Part shown: piece by piece, positions 53,570 to 62,347 of the stretch
Position numbering within the stretch: position 1 is the stretch's first letter
How the letters are laid out: each line of letters starts with the position of its first letter
Source of the DNA: Comamonadaceae bacterium 2FH
GTDB lineage: Bacteria; Pseudomonadota; Gammaproteobacteria; Burkholderiales; Burkholderiaceae_C
Length of the DNA stretch: 64,000 nucleotides
Direction: 5' to 3'
Assembly (NCBI GenBank): GCA_005503335.1
Contig: SCMQ01000003.1
Coordinates: 124,001 to 188,000, forward strand
Translations under genes and position numbers: made by a program
Notes under the pieces: model-generated
Database searches by the model: none
What the model was told of the DNA's origin: nothing
What the model saw: the letters and a program-made list of their open reading frames with translations, nothing else

Positions 53570-54424
53570 TCATGACAGCTCCGAGGACAGGCCGGGCAAG
53601 GCGCTTTCGGTGGCACCGAAGGCCGACCAGCCGCCGTCGACGCTCAAGCTGGCGCCTGTGACGTAGCTGGCCCGGGGCGAGGCCAGGAACACGATGGCCT
53701 CGGCGATTTCCGCCGGCTCGGCCATGCGGCCCAGCGGCGTGCGGTGCTGGATGGCAGGGCCGTCGACCGCGCCCTGGCGCACCAGCTCGGCCACCAGCGC
53801 GGTGCGCACGTAGCCGGGCGCGACCGCGTTGACGCGTATGCCCTCGCGCGCCCATTCGCTGGCCAGGGCGCGCGTCATGCCGAGCAGGCCGGCCTTGGCC
53901 GCGCTGTAGGCGTTGCGGCCCGGGATGCCGACTAAGCTGGCGATGGAGCCCAGGTTGACGATGGCGCCGCGGTTGCCGCGCGCGTCGCGGGCTTGGCCGC
54001 GCATGTGCGCCAGCACGGCCTGGCTCATCAGGAAGCTGCCGCGCAGGTGCACGGCCAGCACGCGGTCGAAGGCCGCGGCGCTCTGGTCCAGCGTGGGCGC
54101 GGTCTGGTCGGCGATGCCGGCGTTGTTCACCAGGGCGTCGAGGCGGCCGAAGCGGTCCAGCGTAGCGGCCACGGCGGCCTGCACGCTGTCTGCGTCGGTC
54201 ACGTCGCAGCCCAGGCCCAGGTGACGGTCGCCGAGCTCGGCGGCACGGGCCTGGGCGGCCTCGGCGCGCAGGTCGAGCAAGGCCACGCGCCAGCCCTGGG
54301 CCGCGAATTCGCGCGCCGTGGCCCAGCCTATGCCGTCGGCGGCGCCGGTGACGATGGCGACGGCAGGCGCGAGGGGTTGAGCATCCCCCTGCGCGGGCAG
54401 CGCATGCGTGTTGGGATCGGTCAT
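53570..54424 (-). CDS. SDR family oxidoreductase (SDR-B)
   Basis: 284 residues. TGAADGIGWATA cofactor motif (about residues 26-37), VNNAGIAD, catalytic GSIASLVG serine and YSAAKAG, and VAPGYVRTAL. It sits between the NIPSNAP gene (3 bases) and the LivH-type permease, so it belongs to the same transcript. Likely an alcohol/ketone interconversion in the unknown pathway. Confidence 0.9.
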   Translation of the reverse strand: MTDPNTHALPAQGDAQPLAPAVAIVTGAADGIGWATAREFAAQGWRVALLDLRAEAAQARAAELGDRHLGLGCDVTDADSVQAAVAATLDRFGRLDALVNNAGIADQTAPTLDQSAAAFDRVLAVHLRGSFLMSQAVLAHMRGQARDARGNRGAIVNLGSIASLVGIPGRNAYSAAKAGLLGMTRALASEWAREGIRVNAVAPGYVRTALVAELVRQGAVDGPAIQHRTPLGRMAEPAEIAEAIVFLASPRASYVTGASLSVDGGWSAFGATESALPGLSSELS

Positions 54425-54427
54425 GGC

Positions 54428-54766
54428 TTAGCTCCTGGGGCTGGGCAGGCCGGGCATGTCCGCCGCCTTGATCAGGCGCGTCTCCTGCGCGGTGATCAGG
54501 TGGGCCGAGGCCTGCAGGTAGGCCGGGAAGTCCGGGTGCGTATCGCGCGCCCGGCAGCGCCGCTCGTAGTCGGCCAGGTCCTCGTAGGCCCAGAGGTGCA
54601 CGAACTGGTTCTGCGGGCCCACGAGGCTGGTGTAGAAGCCGATCGGGTGGCCCAGGGTCTCGATCAGGATGGGCATGGCCATGCGGTTGAACACCTCGAG
54701 GAACTCGGGCATCTTGCGCAGGGCGATGGTGTAGACGCGGTGGTCTATCAGCGTCCTGTGGCTCAT
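54428..54766 (-). CDS. NIPSNAP family protein
   Basis: 112-residue ferredoxin-like (dimeric alpha/beta barrel) protein. The start at 54766 has AAGGAG upstream and overlaps the flavoprotein stop (ATGA). Family features are the opening DHRVYTIALRKMPEFLEVFN, the GFYTSLVGPQNQFVHLWAYE strand pair and YERRCRARDTHPDFPAYL. Small NIPSNAP proteins often accompany catabolic flavoproteins; an isomerase or monooxygenase-like role is possible but unknown. Confidence 0.85.
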   Translation of the reverse strand: MSHRTLIDHRVYTIALRKMPEFLEVFNRMAMPILIETLGHPIGFYTSLVGPQNQFVHLWAYEDLADYERRCRARDTHPDFPAYLQASAHLITAQETRLIKAADMPGLPSPRS

Positions 54767-56502
54767 GCGGCGACTCCTTTCGCGACCTCGACGTTCGCGA
54801 CCCGGCCCTGGGCCCGGTCGGCGATGTGGTTGCCGGTCACGAAGCCGAAGGTCATGTTCGGGCCGTGCGTGATGCCGGCGCCAGGGTAGTTGCCGCCCAT
54901 CACGCTGGCGCGGTCGTTGCCCACCGCGTACAGGCCGTCGATGGGCTGGCCGTCGCGCTTGAGCACCTCGCCGATCACGCTGGTCTGGATGCCGTCGAAG
55001 GTGCCGAGGTCGCCCATCACCACCCTCACGGCGTAGAACGGGCCTTTTTCCACCGGCGCCACGCAGGGATTGGGCTGCTGATCGGGGTCGGCCAGGTAGC
55101 GGTTGAACGAGCTGCGGCCGCGGCCGAAGGCCGGATCCTCGCCGCGCACGGCGTGTTGGTTGTAGTCGCGCACGGTCTGCTCCAGGCCTGCGGCGTCCAT
55201 GCCGCAGGCGCGGGCCAGCTCGGCCAGGGTCTTGCCCTGGTAGAGGTAGCCGTTCTTGATGTGGCGGGCTATCGGCATGGGCGCGGGCTTGACATAGCCC
55301 AGGCCGTACTTGGCCAGCGTGGTCTTGTCGCAGACCAGCCACATGGCCGTCTCCTTCTGGCCTTCGCAGGCTCGCGTGAGCGCGGCGCCCACGTCGTGGT
55401 AGGAGTTGGACTCGTTGGTGAAGCGCTTGCCGTTCTTGAGCACGCCGATCACGCCGGGCTTGTAGCGGTCCAGCAGGTGGGGGAACACGCCGAACTCGCC
55501 GTTTCCGAAGGGTACGCGCGACACCGGCATCCAGGCCGCGCTGTCCGTGAAGCGTATGTCGACCCGGCCGCCGGCCGCCTCGGCCATGTTGACGCCGTCG
55601 CCGGTGTTGCCGACCGGCGTGGGCGAGAGGTGCTCGTGGCCGCGCCGCAGATGCGGGTAGGCCTTGGCGATGCGCTTGATGTCGTGCGGAAAGCCGCCGC
55701 AGGCCAGCACCACGCCATGGCGCGCGACGATGCGGCGCTCACCGCCTGCGCCGCCTGTACGCACGCCTGCCACCCTGTTGCCCTTGAAGATCAGCTCCTT
55801 GGCCGGCGTGCCGGTCAGGATGGGGATGCCCAAGTCCAGCGCCGACTTGGCCAGCCGCGCCGCCAGCGCGTTGCCGCTGGTCACGTTGATGCCGCGGCGG
55901 TAGAGCGCCAGCTCCTTGAGGTGGGTGGCCAGGCGCTTGGCGACATACACGAAGGAGGTCAGCGACTGGGTGGCGCGGAAGAAATGCTTGAGGTCGGCAT
56001 TGGACGAGTTGAACATCATGCCGATGAAGGTGATGGTCTTGAGCGGCGGCTTCAGGCGCGCCATGTCCTTGCCCAGGCCGCGGATGTCGTAGGGCGCGGC
56101 CAGGATGGAGCGGCCCAGGTCCACGCCGCCAGCCCCGTCGGGGTGGTAGTCGGGGTAGAGCGTGGGCACGAACTGCATCTCGGTCTCGCGCTCGAAGAAT
56201 TCGACCATCCTGGGGCCGTTGTCGAGGAAGGCCTCGACGGCCGCCTCGTCGTAGTGCTGGCCGGTCTCGGCCATCATGTAGCGGCGCACGGCCTCGCGCG
56301 TGTCGGCCGGGTTCTGCTTGCGCCCATGGTGGTTGAGCGGGATCCAGAGCACGCCGCCGGACAGGGCGGTGGTGCCGCCGAACACCGGCTCCTTCTCCAG
56401 CACGAGCACATCGAGGCCGCGCTTCTTCGCGGTGATGGCCGTGGCCAGGCCGGCGGCGCCGGAGCCGACGACGATCAGGTCATATTCAAGCTGGTTGCCC
56501 AT
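54763..56502 (-). CDS. FAD-dependent 3-ketosteroid-dehydrogenase-like flavoprotein
   Basis: 579 residues of the KstD/fumarate-reductase flavoprotein family. The N-terminal FAD motif is VVGSGAAGLATAITAKKRGL, followed by LEKEPVFGGTTALSGGVLW. The C-terminal motif GGNYPGAGITHGPNMTFGFV resembles the Tyr-Pro-Gly-x-Gly site of 3-ketosteroid delta-1-dehydrogenases. It is therefore expected to introduce or remove a ring C=C double bond next to a ketone. No signal peptide. It lies between two SDR/NIPSNAP genes of one operon. True steroid specificity is not established. Confidence 0.82.
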   Translation of the reverse strand: MGNQLEYDLIVVGSGAAGLATAITAKKRGLDVLVLEKEPVFGGTTALSGGVLWIPLNHHGRKQNPADTREAVRRYMMAETGQHYDEAAVEAFLDNGPRMVEFFERETEMQFVPTLYPDYHPDGAGGVDLGRSILAAPYDIRGLGKDMARLKPPLKTITFIGMMFNSSNADLKHFFRATQSLTSFVYVAKRLATHLKELALYRRGINVTSGNALAARLAKSALDLGIPILTGTPAKELIFKGNRVAGVRTGGAGGERRIVARHGVVLACGGFPHDIKRIAKAYPHLRRGHEHLSPTPVGNTGDGVNMAEAAGGRVDIRFTDSAAWMPVSRVPFGNGEFGVFPHLLDRYKPGVIGVLKNGKRFTNESNSYHDVGAALTRACEGQKETAMWLVCDKTTLAKYGLGYVKPAPMPIARHIKNGYLYQGKTLAELARACGMDAAGLEQTVRDYNQHAVRGEDPAFGRGRSSFNRYLADPDQQPNPCVAPVEKGPFYAVRVVMGDLGTFDGIQTSVIGEVLKRDGQPIDGLYAVGNDRASVMGGNYPGAGITHGPNMTFGFVTGNHIADRAQGRVANVEVAKGVAA

Positions 56503-56515
56503 CAGTGCCTCGGTT

Positions 56516-57331
56516 CTAGGAGGTTTGGTTGAAGCCGGGGCGGGGCACCATGTCCATCAGCATGGAGGACATGCCGCCGTCGACCACGATCTCGGCCGCG
56601 TTGACATAGGCCGAGCGCGGGCTGGCCAGGAACAGCGCGACGTCGGCGATGTCCTGCGGCTCGCCGATGCGGCGGCTGGCAGTGACGGCGGCGCGCTTTT
56701 GCGCTAAGCCCGGTTCCTCGTAGAACCTGGCCGACAGGGCGGTGCGGATCATGCCGGGGCAGATGGCGTTGCTGCGCACGCCCTGCGGCCCCCATTCCAC
56801 GGCCATCTGGCGCGACATCAGCAGCACGCCGGCCTTGCTGGCGCTGTAGGCGCCGCTGGCGGTCTGGGGCGCGAGGCCGGAGATCGAGGCCACGTGGACG
56901 ATGCTGCCGCGGCCGGCCGCGCGCATGGGCTTGGAGAAGGCGCGCGCGCACAGCAGGTAGCCGGTCAGGTTCACGGCCAGCACGCTGTTCCAGTCGGCCA
57001 GGCTGACTTCGGCCAGGCTGCCGGGGCGCAGCAGGCCGGCGTTGTTGACCAGCACCGCGCCGGCGCCGAGCTCGGCCTGCACGCGCTCGGCCGCGGCCTG
57101 CACGCTGGCCTCGTCGGCGATGTCGCAGCTCACGGCGAGAGCGGTGGCACCAGCGGCCGCGAGTTCGGCCGCGACGCGCTCGCAGCCGGCGGCGTCGCGG
57201 TCGAGCAGGGCGACCTGGGCGCCGGCCTGGGCCAAGCCCTGGGCGATGGCCGCGCCTATGCCGCTGGCGGCGCCGGTCACGACACAGACCTGGCCTGCAA
57301 GGCCCAGCCAGTGACGGGATGAATCGGACAT
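56516..57331 (-). CDS. SDR family oxidoreductase (SDR-C), first gene of operon
   Basis: 271 residues from the ATG at 57331 (MSDSSRHWLGLAGQVCVVTG), supported by GAGGAGA upstream. TGAASGIGAAIA cofactor motif, VNNAGLL, ASISGLAP and YSASKAG active site, CPGMIRTALS. It is the promoter-proximal gene of the long minus-strand operon and faces the AraC regulator. It shares with SDR-A the ending VVDGGxS...M.P, suggesting these two are paralogues. Confidence 0.9.
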   Translation of the reverse strand: MSDSSRHWLGLAGQVCVVTGAASGIGAAIAQGLAQAGAQVALLDRDAAGCERVAAELAAAGATALAVSCDIADEASVQAAAERVQAELGAGAVLVNNAGLLRPGSLAEVSLADWNSVLAVNLTGYLLCARAFSKPMRAAGRGSIVHVASISGLAPQTASGAYSASKAGVLLMSRQMAVEWGPQGVRSNAICPGMIRTALSARFYEEPGLAQKRAAVTASRRIGEPQDIADVALFLASPRSAYVNAAEIVVDGGMSSMLMDMVPRPGFNQTS

Positions 57332-57385
57332 GTGGTCTCCTCGGGAAGCGATGCTGGATTGTTCGTTCCGCAGGCCTCGCACAGT

Positions 57386-57414
57386 TTGACGATTCACGCC
57401 AACAGCAGGACAAT
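57386..57414 (+). promoter_or_regulatory. promoter of the AraC-family regulator
   Basis: TTGACG (57386-57391) and GACAAT (57409-57414) are separated by 17 bases and point to the AraC gene at 57443. The region between the divergent starts is only 111 bases, so the promoter of the long operon must overlap or abut this one, which suits joint control. Confidence 0.45.
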
Positions 57415-57442
57415 TCGTGCATTCTTTTTAGGAGCAGCTTCC

Positions 57443-58420
57443 GTGGCTCGGGTTATCCCTAACTACGCGCTCTACGGCGATCAGGCCCAGCCGGGCTGGC
57501 ACAACTCGTTCGATTTCGAGTGGATTCCGCAGCGCTCCCGCCCGTACAACTGGGAGATACAGCCGCATCTGCACGATGCCTTCGTGCAGATCCTGTACCT
57601 GACCGAGGGCTCGGTCGAGGTGCAGCTGGACAATGCCAAGTGGCTGGCCCGCGCGCCCTGCCTGCTCTTGATTCCGGCACAAACCGTGCACGGCTTTCAT
57701 TTCTCCACCGACGTCAACGGCCCCGTGGTCACGGCCACGCAGCGCCCGCTGGAGTCGCTGGCCGCGGTGCTCATGCCCGAGCTCGTGCAGACCCTGCGCA
57801 AGCCCGCCGTGATCCTGCTCGACGACGCCAGCCGCCATGCCGAGGCGTTGATGCCTCTGTTCCTGGCGATCGAGCGCGAGTCGCGCATGCACGCCATCGG
57901 CCAGGTCGCGGCGGGCATGTCGCTGATCACCGCGGTGCTGGTGCAGATCGCGCGCCTGGGCGACCTGATGCAGCCCACGCCGCTGACGGTGAGCTCGCGC
58001 AAGACGCAGCAAATCGAGAAGTTCCGCGCCCTGGTCGACGAGCATTTCAAGAAGCACCTGGCCATGTCGGCCTACGCCAGCCAGCTCGGCATCACGCCGG
58101 GCCAGCTCTCGCGCCTGTGCCGCGAGGTGCTGGGCATCTCCAGCCTGGAGGTGATCAACGCGCGCCTGGTGCACGAGGCGCAGCGCGACCTGGTCTACAC
58201 CAGCGTCAGCATCAAGCAGCTGGCCGGCCAGCTGGGCTTTGCCGACGAGGCCTATTTCGGCCGCTTCTTCCGCAAGCACACGGGACTGAGCCCGCGCGAG
58301 TTCCGCGCGCGCGCGCTGCAGGCCCTGCTCAAGCCCGAAGGCGACGGTGTCCGATCTTCAAGAGCTCAGCCAACGTCAGTGGCGACGCCTTTGCTGAATC
58401 AAGCCCCGGCGCGGCGGTAA
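57443..58420 (+). CDS. AraC-family regulator (PobC-like), divergent from the flavoprotein/SDR/ABC operon
   Basis: 325 residues from a GTG at 57443 (VARVIPNYALYGDQAQPGWH), chosen because AGGAG (57430-57434) is 8 bases upstream; the longer frame reaches into the divergent SDR start. The N-terminal cupin-like sensor (IQPHLHDAFVQILYLTEGSV) resembles PobC-type regulators of 4-hydroxybenzoate genes. The C-terminal AraC domain (about residues 190-295) has SAYASQLGITPGQLSRLCRE and IKQLAGQLGFADEAYFGRFF. Likely activator of the divergent operon. Its last 22 bases overlap the end of the opposing regulator gene. Confidence 0.85.
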   Translation: MARVIPNYALYGDQAQPGWHNSFDFEWIPQRSRPYNWEIQPHLHDAFVQILYLTEGSVEVQLDNAKWLARAPCLLLIPAQTVHGFHFSTDVNGPVVTATQRPLESLAAVLMPELVQTLRKPAVILLDDASRHAEALMPLFLAIERESRMHAIGQVAAGMSLITAVLVQIARLGDLMQPTPLTVSSRKTQQIEKFRALVDEHFKKHLAMSAYASQLGITPGQLSRLCREVLGISSLEVINARLVHEAQRDLVYTSVSIKQLAGQLGFADEAYFGRFFRKHTGLSPREFRARALQALLKPEGDGVRSSRAQPTSVATPLLNQAPARR

Positions 58421-59403
58421 GCTCCCGGCGCGCTGCCGGTCCAGCACTTGAACGCGCGCTGGAAGGCCGCGCTGTCGGCGAACCCCAGTTCGCCAGCCAG
58501 CGTCGCCAGCGGCACCGTGCTGGTGTTCAGGCGGACGATCGCGATGTCGCGTCGCAACTCGTCCTTCAGCGACTGAAATGCCGTTCCCTCGCTGGCCAGG
58601 CGCCTTTGCAGTGTGGAAGTCGCCATGTGCATGGCTTCGGCCGTCGCGGCAAGGTCGGGCCATGCAGGCTGCGTCCGCTGGAGATGATTGCGTACGCGCG
58701 CGCTAACCACGTCACCGCGCCGTGGTGCGATGATATTGCCCTGCGCATCGGCCAGGAAGGTGCGCAGCGCGGCCTCATCCCGGCGCACCGGGTCCTGCAG
58801 CCGTCTCGCGTCGAACCAGAAGGCAGACTGGGGCCGCTCGAAATGCAGCGACGCAGGAAAGACCTTGCCGTAGCTGCCCGCGTACAGCGGCGTCTCGAAC
58901 GCAAAGTCGAAGCGTGCGGCGGGCAAGCGGCCGCCCGCCAGCCATGCCAGCAAGCGCCAGAACACGCGCAGCAACAGTTCATGCAGAAAGGCAGGACGCA
59001 CCACCGACGGGTCGCTGAAGCGCAGGGCCAGCCCCGCCAGCGCGCCCTCGCGCACCGGCTCCAGCACCACATCGTCCTGCAGCAGACGGAAGGTGCGGGC
59101 GACGCGCCGAATGGCCACCTCCAGGTTCGGTGCGCCCAGCGCGGAACGGGACGTCAACGCAAAGCTGCCGCGCTTGAGGGTCCGCGAAAAGAAGCCGAGA
59201 CCATCGTCGTCGAGGCGGTCGATCAACAGCCGAAACAGCGCCACATACTGGTCCGCGGTCACGCGGGCGCCGGCCTGCTGGAGCAGTTCGGGGGCGATGC
59301 CCGCATCGGCCAGGAAGGCGTCACAAGGCTGGCCGCGGGCCATAACTCCGGACAGCATGCCGTGCACGAAGGCGATCGGGATCGTGACCGGGTGATGCAG
59401 CAT
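58399..59403 (-). CDS. AraC-family regulator (OruR/ArgR-type sensor), divergent from the acyl-CoA ligase operon
   Basis: 334 residues if started at 59403; starts at 59490 or 59499 are also open and no start has a good ribosome site. The N-terminal two thirds match the ornithine-utilisation-regulator-like domain (CDAFLADAGIAPELLQQAGA, then LQDPVRRDEAALRTFLADAQ near its end). The C-terminal AraC DNA-binding part is MHMATSTLQRRLASEGTAFQ and LATLAGELGFADSAAFQRAF. It probably controls the fatty-acid-like operon that starts 139 bases away. Confidence 0.82.
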   Translation of the reverse strand: MLHHPVTIPIAFVHGMLSGVMARGQPCDAFLADAGIAPELLQQAGARVTADQYVALFRLLIDRLDDDGLGFFSRTLKRGSFALTSRSALGAPNLEVAIRRVARTFRLLQDDVVLEPVREGALAGLALRFSDPSVVRPAFLHELLLRVFWRLLAWLAGGRLPAARFDFAFETPLYAGSYGKVFPASLHFERPQSAFWFDARRLQDPVRRDEAALRTFLADAQGNIIAPRRGDVVSARVRNHLQRTQPAWPDLAATAEAMHMATSTLQRRLASEGTAFQSLKDELRRDIAIVRLNTSTVPLATLAGELGFADSAAFQRAFKCWTGSAPGAYRRAGA

Positions 59404-59541
59404 CAAGCGGGAAAGAGTCGTGGATTGAGGTCTTTTGCCATGCGATCGAGGCAATGGGCAATTGTCGGCTCGATCGCTCGTTTTTACCATGAGCGACATA
59501 CGCAACAGGCTCGCGCATTGACGGGCCGTATGGAGACAAGT

Positions 59542-61101
59542 ATGTACCTCACTCAAGCCTTGCACCGGGCGGTGCAGCAACACCCTGAGCGCATCGCGGT
59601 TCGCTTCGGCAACCGCCAAAGCAGCTTCCGCCAACTGGCCGACCGCGTGGCGCGCCTGGCCGGCGCCCTGCAGAAGCTGGGCATGCAAGGCGGCGATCGC
59701 GTTGCGATGCTGTCGCTCAATTCCGACTGCTACCTCGAATACCAGATGGCGGTGCCCTGGGGCGGCGGCGTGCTAAACCCCTGCAACATCCGCTGGTCGG
59801 CGGCCGAGATCCTGTATTCGCTGGACGACTCGGGCTCGTCCATCCTGTTGGTCGACGAGACCTTCCGACCCTTGGTCGAGCAGTTCCGCCGCGACTCGAG
59901 CACCCTGCGCGAGGTGGTCTATTGCGGCGACGGCGACGTGCCGGCCGGCATGCACGGCTATGAGACGCTGCTGGCCGAAGCCAACCCCGTGCCCGATGCC
60001 CTGCGCCGCGGCGACGATCTGGCCGGCATCTTCTACACCGGCGGCACCACCGGCTTTCCCAAGGGCGTGATGCTGAGCCACACCGACCTGTGCAGCTCGG
60101 CCCTGGCCTTGCGCGCCGAGGGCCTGGCCGCGCCCGGCGGCACCTACCTGCACGCCGCGCCGATGTTCCACCTGGCCGACATGGGGTGCGCCGCGCCGCA
60201 CTGGATCGAGGGCAACACGCACGCGATCGTCCCGGCGTTCAACCCCGAGCTCGTGCTCGACACGCTGGAGCGCGACCGCGTCACCCATCTGCTGCTGGTG
60301 CCGACCATGATCCAGATGCTCGTCGACCACCCGGCCATGAAGAAGCCACGCGATCTGAGTGCGCTGCAGACCATCGTCTACGGCGCCTCGCCGATCTCGG
60401 AGGCGGTGCTCGATCGTGCCATGGCCGCGCTGCCCGGCGTGGGCTTCGTGCAGGCCTATGGCATGACCGAGCTGTCACCCGTGGCGACGATCAACCCGGC
60501 CTGGTACCACACGGCCGACGGCCGCAAGCTCGGCAAGCTGCGATCCGCCGGCCGGGCCAGCTTCGTCACCGAAGTCAGCATCGTCGATGCCGAGGGCAAG
60601 GAAGTGCCGCGCGGCACGGTGGGCGAGGTCGTGGTGCGCGGCCCCAACGTGATGCAGGGCTACTGGAACAAGCCCGAGCAGACCGCCGCGGCCCTGCGTG
60701 ACGGCTGGATGCACACGGGCGACGGCGCGTACATGGATGAGGACGGCTTCATCTTCATCGCCGACCGACTCAAGGACATGATCATCAGCGGCGGCGAGAA
60801 CATTTATTCGGCCGAGACCGAGAACGCGGTCGCCCAGCATCCCGCGGTGGCCGCCTGTGCCGTGATCGGCATCCCGAGCGACGAGTGGGGCGAGACGGTG
60901 CACGCGGTGGTGGTGCGCAAGCCAGGGCAGGAGGTCTCGGCGGAGGCGCTGATCGCGCATTGCAGGTCGCTGATCGCCGGCTACAAATGCCCGCGCAGCG
61001 TGGACTTCAGCGACGCGCTGCCGCTGTCCGGCGCCGGCAAGGTGCTGAAGACCCAACTGCGCGAGCCCTTCTGGCAGGGCCGCGAGCGCAGCGTGGCGTA
61101 A
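59542..61101 (+). CDS. AMP-forming acyl-CoA ligase
   Basis: 519-residue adenylate-forming enzyme. Start at 59542 (MYLTQALHRAVQQHPERIAV) has GGAGA just upstream; a much longer reading frame extends through the opposing regulator and is not real. ATP motif IFYTGGTTGFPKGVMLSH, AYGMTELSPVAT, the hinge GDGAYMDEDGFIFIADRLKD, SGGENIYSAETE and the C-terminal catalytic lysine in LPLSGAGKVLKTQLR. It activates a carboxylic acid, probably a medium-size or side-chain acid, for the thiolase/MaoC/SDR steps encoded next. Confidence 0.92.
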   Translation: MYLTQALHRAVQQHPERIAVRFGNRQSSFRQLADRVARLAGALQKLGMQGGDRVAMLSLNSDCYLEYQMAVPWGGGVLNPCNIRWSAAEILYSLDDSGSSILLVDETFRPLVEQFRRDSSTLREVVYCGDGDVPAGMHGYETLLAEANPVPDALRRGDDLAGIFYTGGTTGFPKGVMLSHTDLCSSALALRAEGLAAPGGTYLHAAPMFHLADMGCAAPHWIEGNTHAIVPAFNPELVLDTLERDRVTHLLLVPTMIQMLVDHPAMKKPRDLSALQTIVYGASPISEAVLDRAMAALPGVGFVQAYGMTELSPVATINPAWYHTADGRKLGKLRSAGRASFVTEVSIVDAEGKEVPRGTVGEVVVRGPNVMQGYWNKPEQTAAALRDGWMHTGDGAYMDEDGFIFIADRLKDMIISGGENIYSAETENAVAQHPAVAACAVIGIPSDEWGETVHAVVVRKPGQEVSAEALIAHCRSLIAGYKCPRSVDFSDALPLSGAGKVLKTQLREPFWQGRERSVA

Positions 61102-61154
61102 GCAACGCCTGCCCTTCTTTCTTTTCCTTTCCTTCGAACCTTCAGGAGTCCCTC

Positions 61155-62336
61155 ATGAGCCGTGACGTCTTTGTCGCCGGGGTCGGTATGATCCCCTTCA
61201 CCAAGCCGGGGGCCAACGAGCCCTACCCGCAGATGGCCGCCAAGGCCAGCCGCCAGGCGCTGGCCGACGCCGGCATCGGCTATGAGCGGGTGCAGCAGGC
61301 CTATGTGGGCTACGTCTACGGCGACTCCACCGCCGGCCAGCGCGCGCTCTACGAGGTCGGCATGACCGGCATCCCGATCGTCAACGTCAACAACAACTGT
61401 TCCACCGGCTCGACTGCGCTGTTCCTGGCCCGTCAGGCGGTGGCCAGCGGCGCCGCCGACTGCGTGCTGGCGCTCGGCTTCGAACAGATGAGCCCGGGCG
61501 CGCTCGGTGCCGTGTTCAAGGACCGGCCCAGCCCCTTCGAGCGCTTCGACAAAGCCACCAACGAGTTGGTCGACGTCGATCTGCCGCTGGCGTTGCGCTA
61601 CTTCGGCGGCGCGGGCCTCGCGCACATGAAAGAGTTCGGCACCAAGGTCGAGACCTTCGCAAAGATCCGAGCCAAGGCCAGCCGCCATGCCGCGAACAAC
61701 CCGTTGGCCTTGTTCCGCACCATGGTGACCGAAGAAGACGTGATGGCCTCGCCGATGCTCTGGCCCGGCGTAATGACCAAGCTGATGGCCTGCCCGCCGA
61801 CCTGCGGTTCGGCCGCGGCCATCGTCTGCTCGGCCGATTTCGCAGCAGCCCACGGACTGAAGCGCAGCGTGCGCATCAAGGCCCAGGCGATGACCACCGA
61901 CCGTTCGATCACCTTCGAGGCGCGCGACATGCGCGAGGTGGTCGGCTTCAGCATGGCCCTGGCCGCGGCGCAGCAGGTCTACGAGGCCGCCGGTGTCGGG
62001 CCGCAGGACATCGACGTGGTCGAGTTGCACGACTGCTTTGCCCACAACGAGCTGGTCAGCTATGAAGCGCTCGGCCTGTGCCCGGTCGGCGGCGCGGAGA
62101 AATTCGTGGTCGATGGCGACAACACCTACGGCGGCAAGGTGGTCACCAACCCGTCGGGCGGCCTGCTGAGCAAGGGCCATCCACTCGGCGCCACCGGCCT
62201 CGCGCAGTGCACGGAACTGGTCCAGCAACTGCGCGGCCAGGCCGACAAGCGCCAGGTCGAAGGCGCGCGGCTGGCGCTGCAGCACAACCTCGGCCTGGGC
62301 GGCGCCTGCGTGGTGACGCTGTACGAGCGCGTCTGA
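61155..62336 (+). CDS. SCP2-type thiolase / lipid-transfer-protein thiolase
   Basis: 393 residues from the ATG at 61155 with AGGAG upstream. Catalytic Cys82 lies in NVNNNCSTGS, the SCP2-thiolase motif is ELHDCFAHNE, and the C-terminal His is in LLSKGHPLGATG. All catalytic residues of the SCP2-thiolase branch are present. Relatives cleave 3-ketoacyl-CoA or, in the Ltp2 branch, retro-aldol cleave hydroxyacyl-CoA side chains. It follows the ligase by 53 bases. Confidence 0.9.
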   Translation: MSRDVFVAGVGMIPFTKPGANEPYPQMAAKASRQALADAGIGYERVQQAYVGYVYGDSTAGQRALYEVGMTGIPIVNVNNNCSTGSTALFLARQAVASGAADCVLALGFEQMSPGALGAVFKDRPSPFERFDKATNELVDVDLPLALRYFGGAGLAHMKEFGTKVETFAKIRAKASRHAANNPLALFRTMVTEEDVMASPMLWPGVMTKLMACPPTCGSAAAIVCSADFAAAHGLKRSVRIKAQAMTTDRSITFEARDMREVVGFSMALAAAQQVYEAAGVGPQDIDVVELHDCFAHNELVSYEALGLCPVGGAEKFVVDGDNTYGGKVVTNPSGGLLSKGHPLGATGLAQCTELVQQLRGQADKRQVEGARLALQHNLGLGGACVVTLYERV

Positions 62337-62347
62337 AAGGAAACCCC

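Noticed and set aside
57520-61101. 1193-codon plus-strand frame that would fuse AraC-region sequence to the acyl-CoA ligase
   Set aside because: The ligase family start is at 59542 with a ribosome site. The upstream part is antisense to the OruR-like regulator and out of frame with the real AraC gene.
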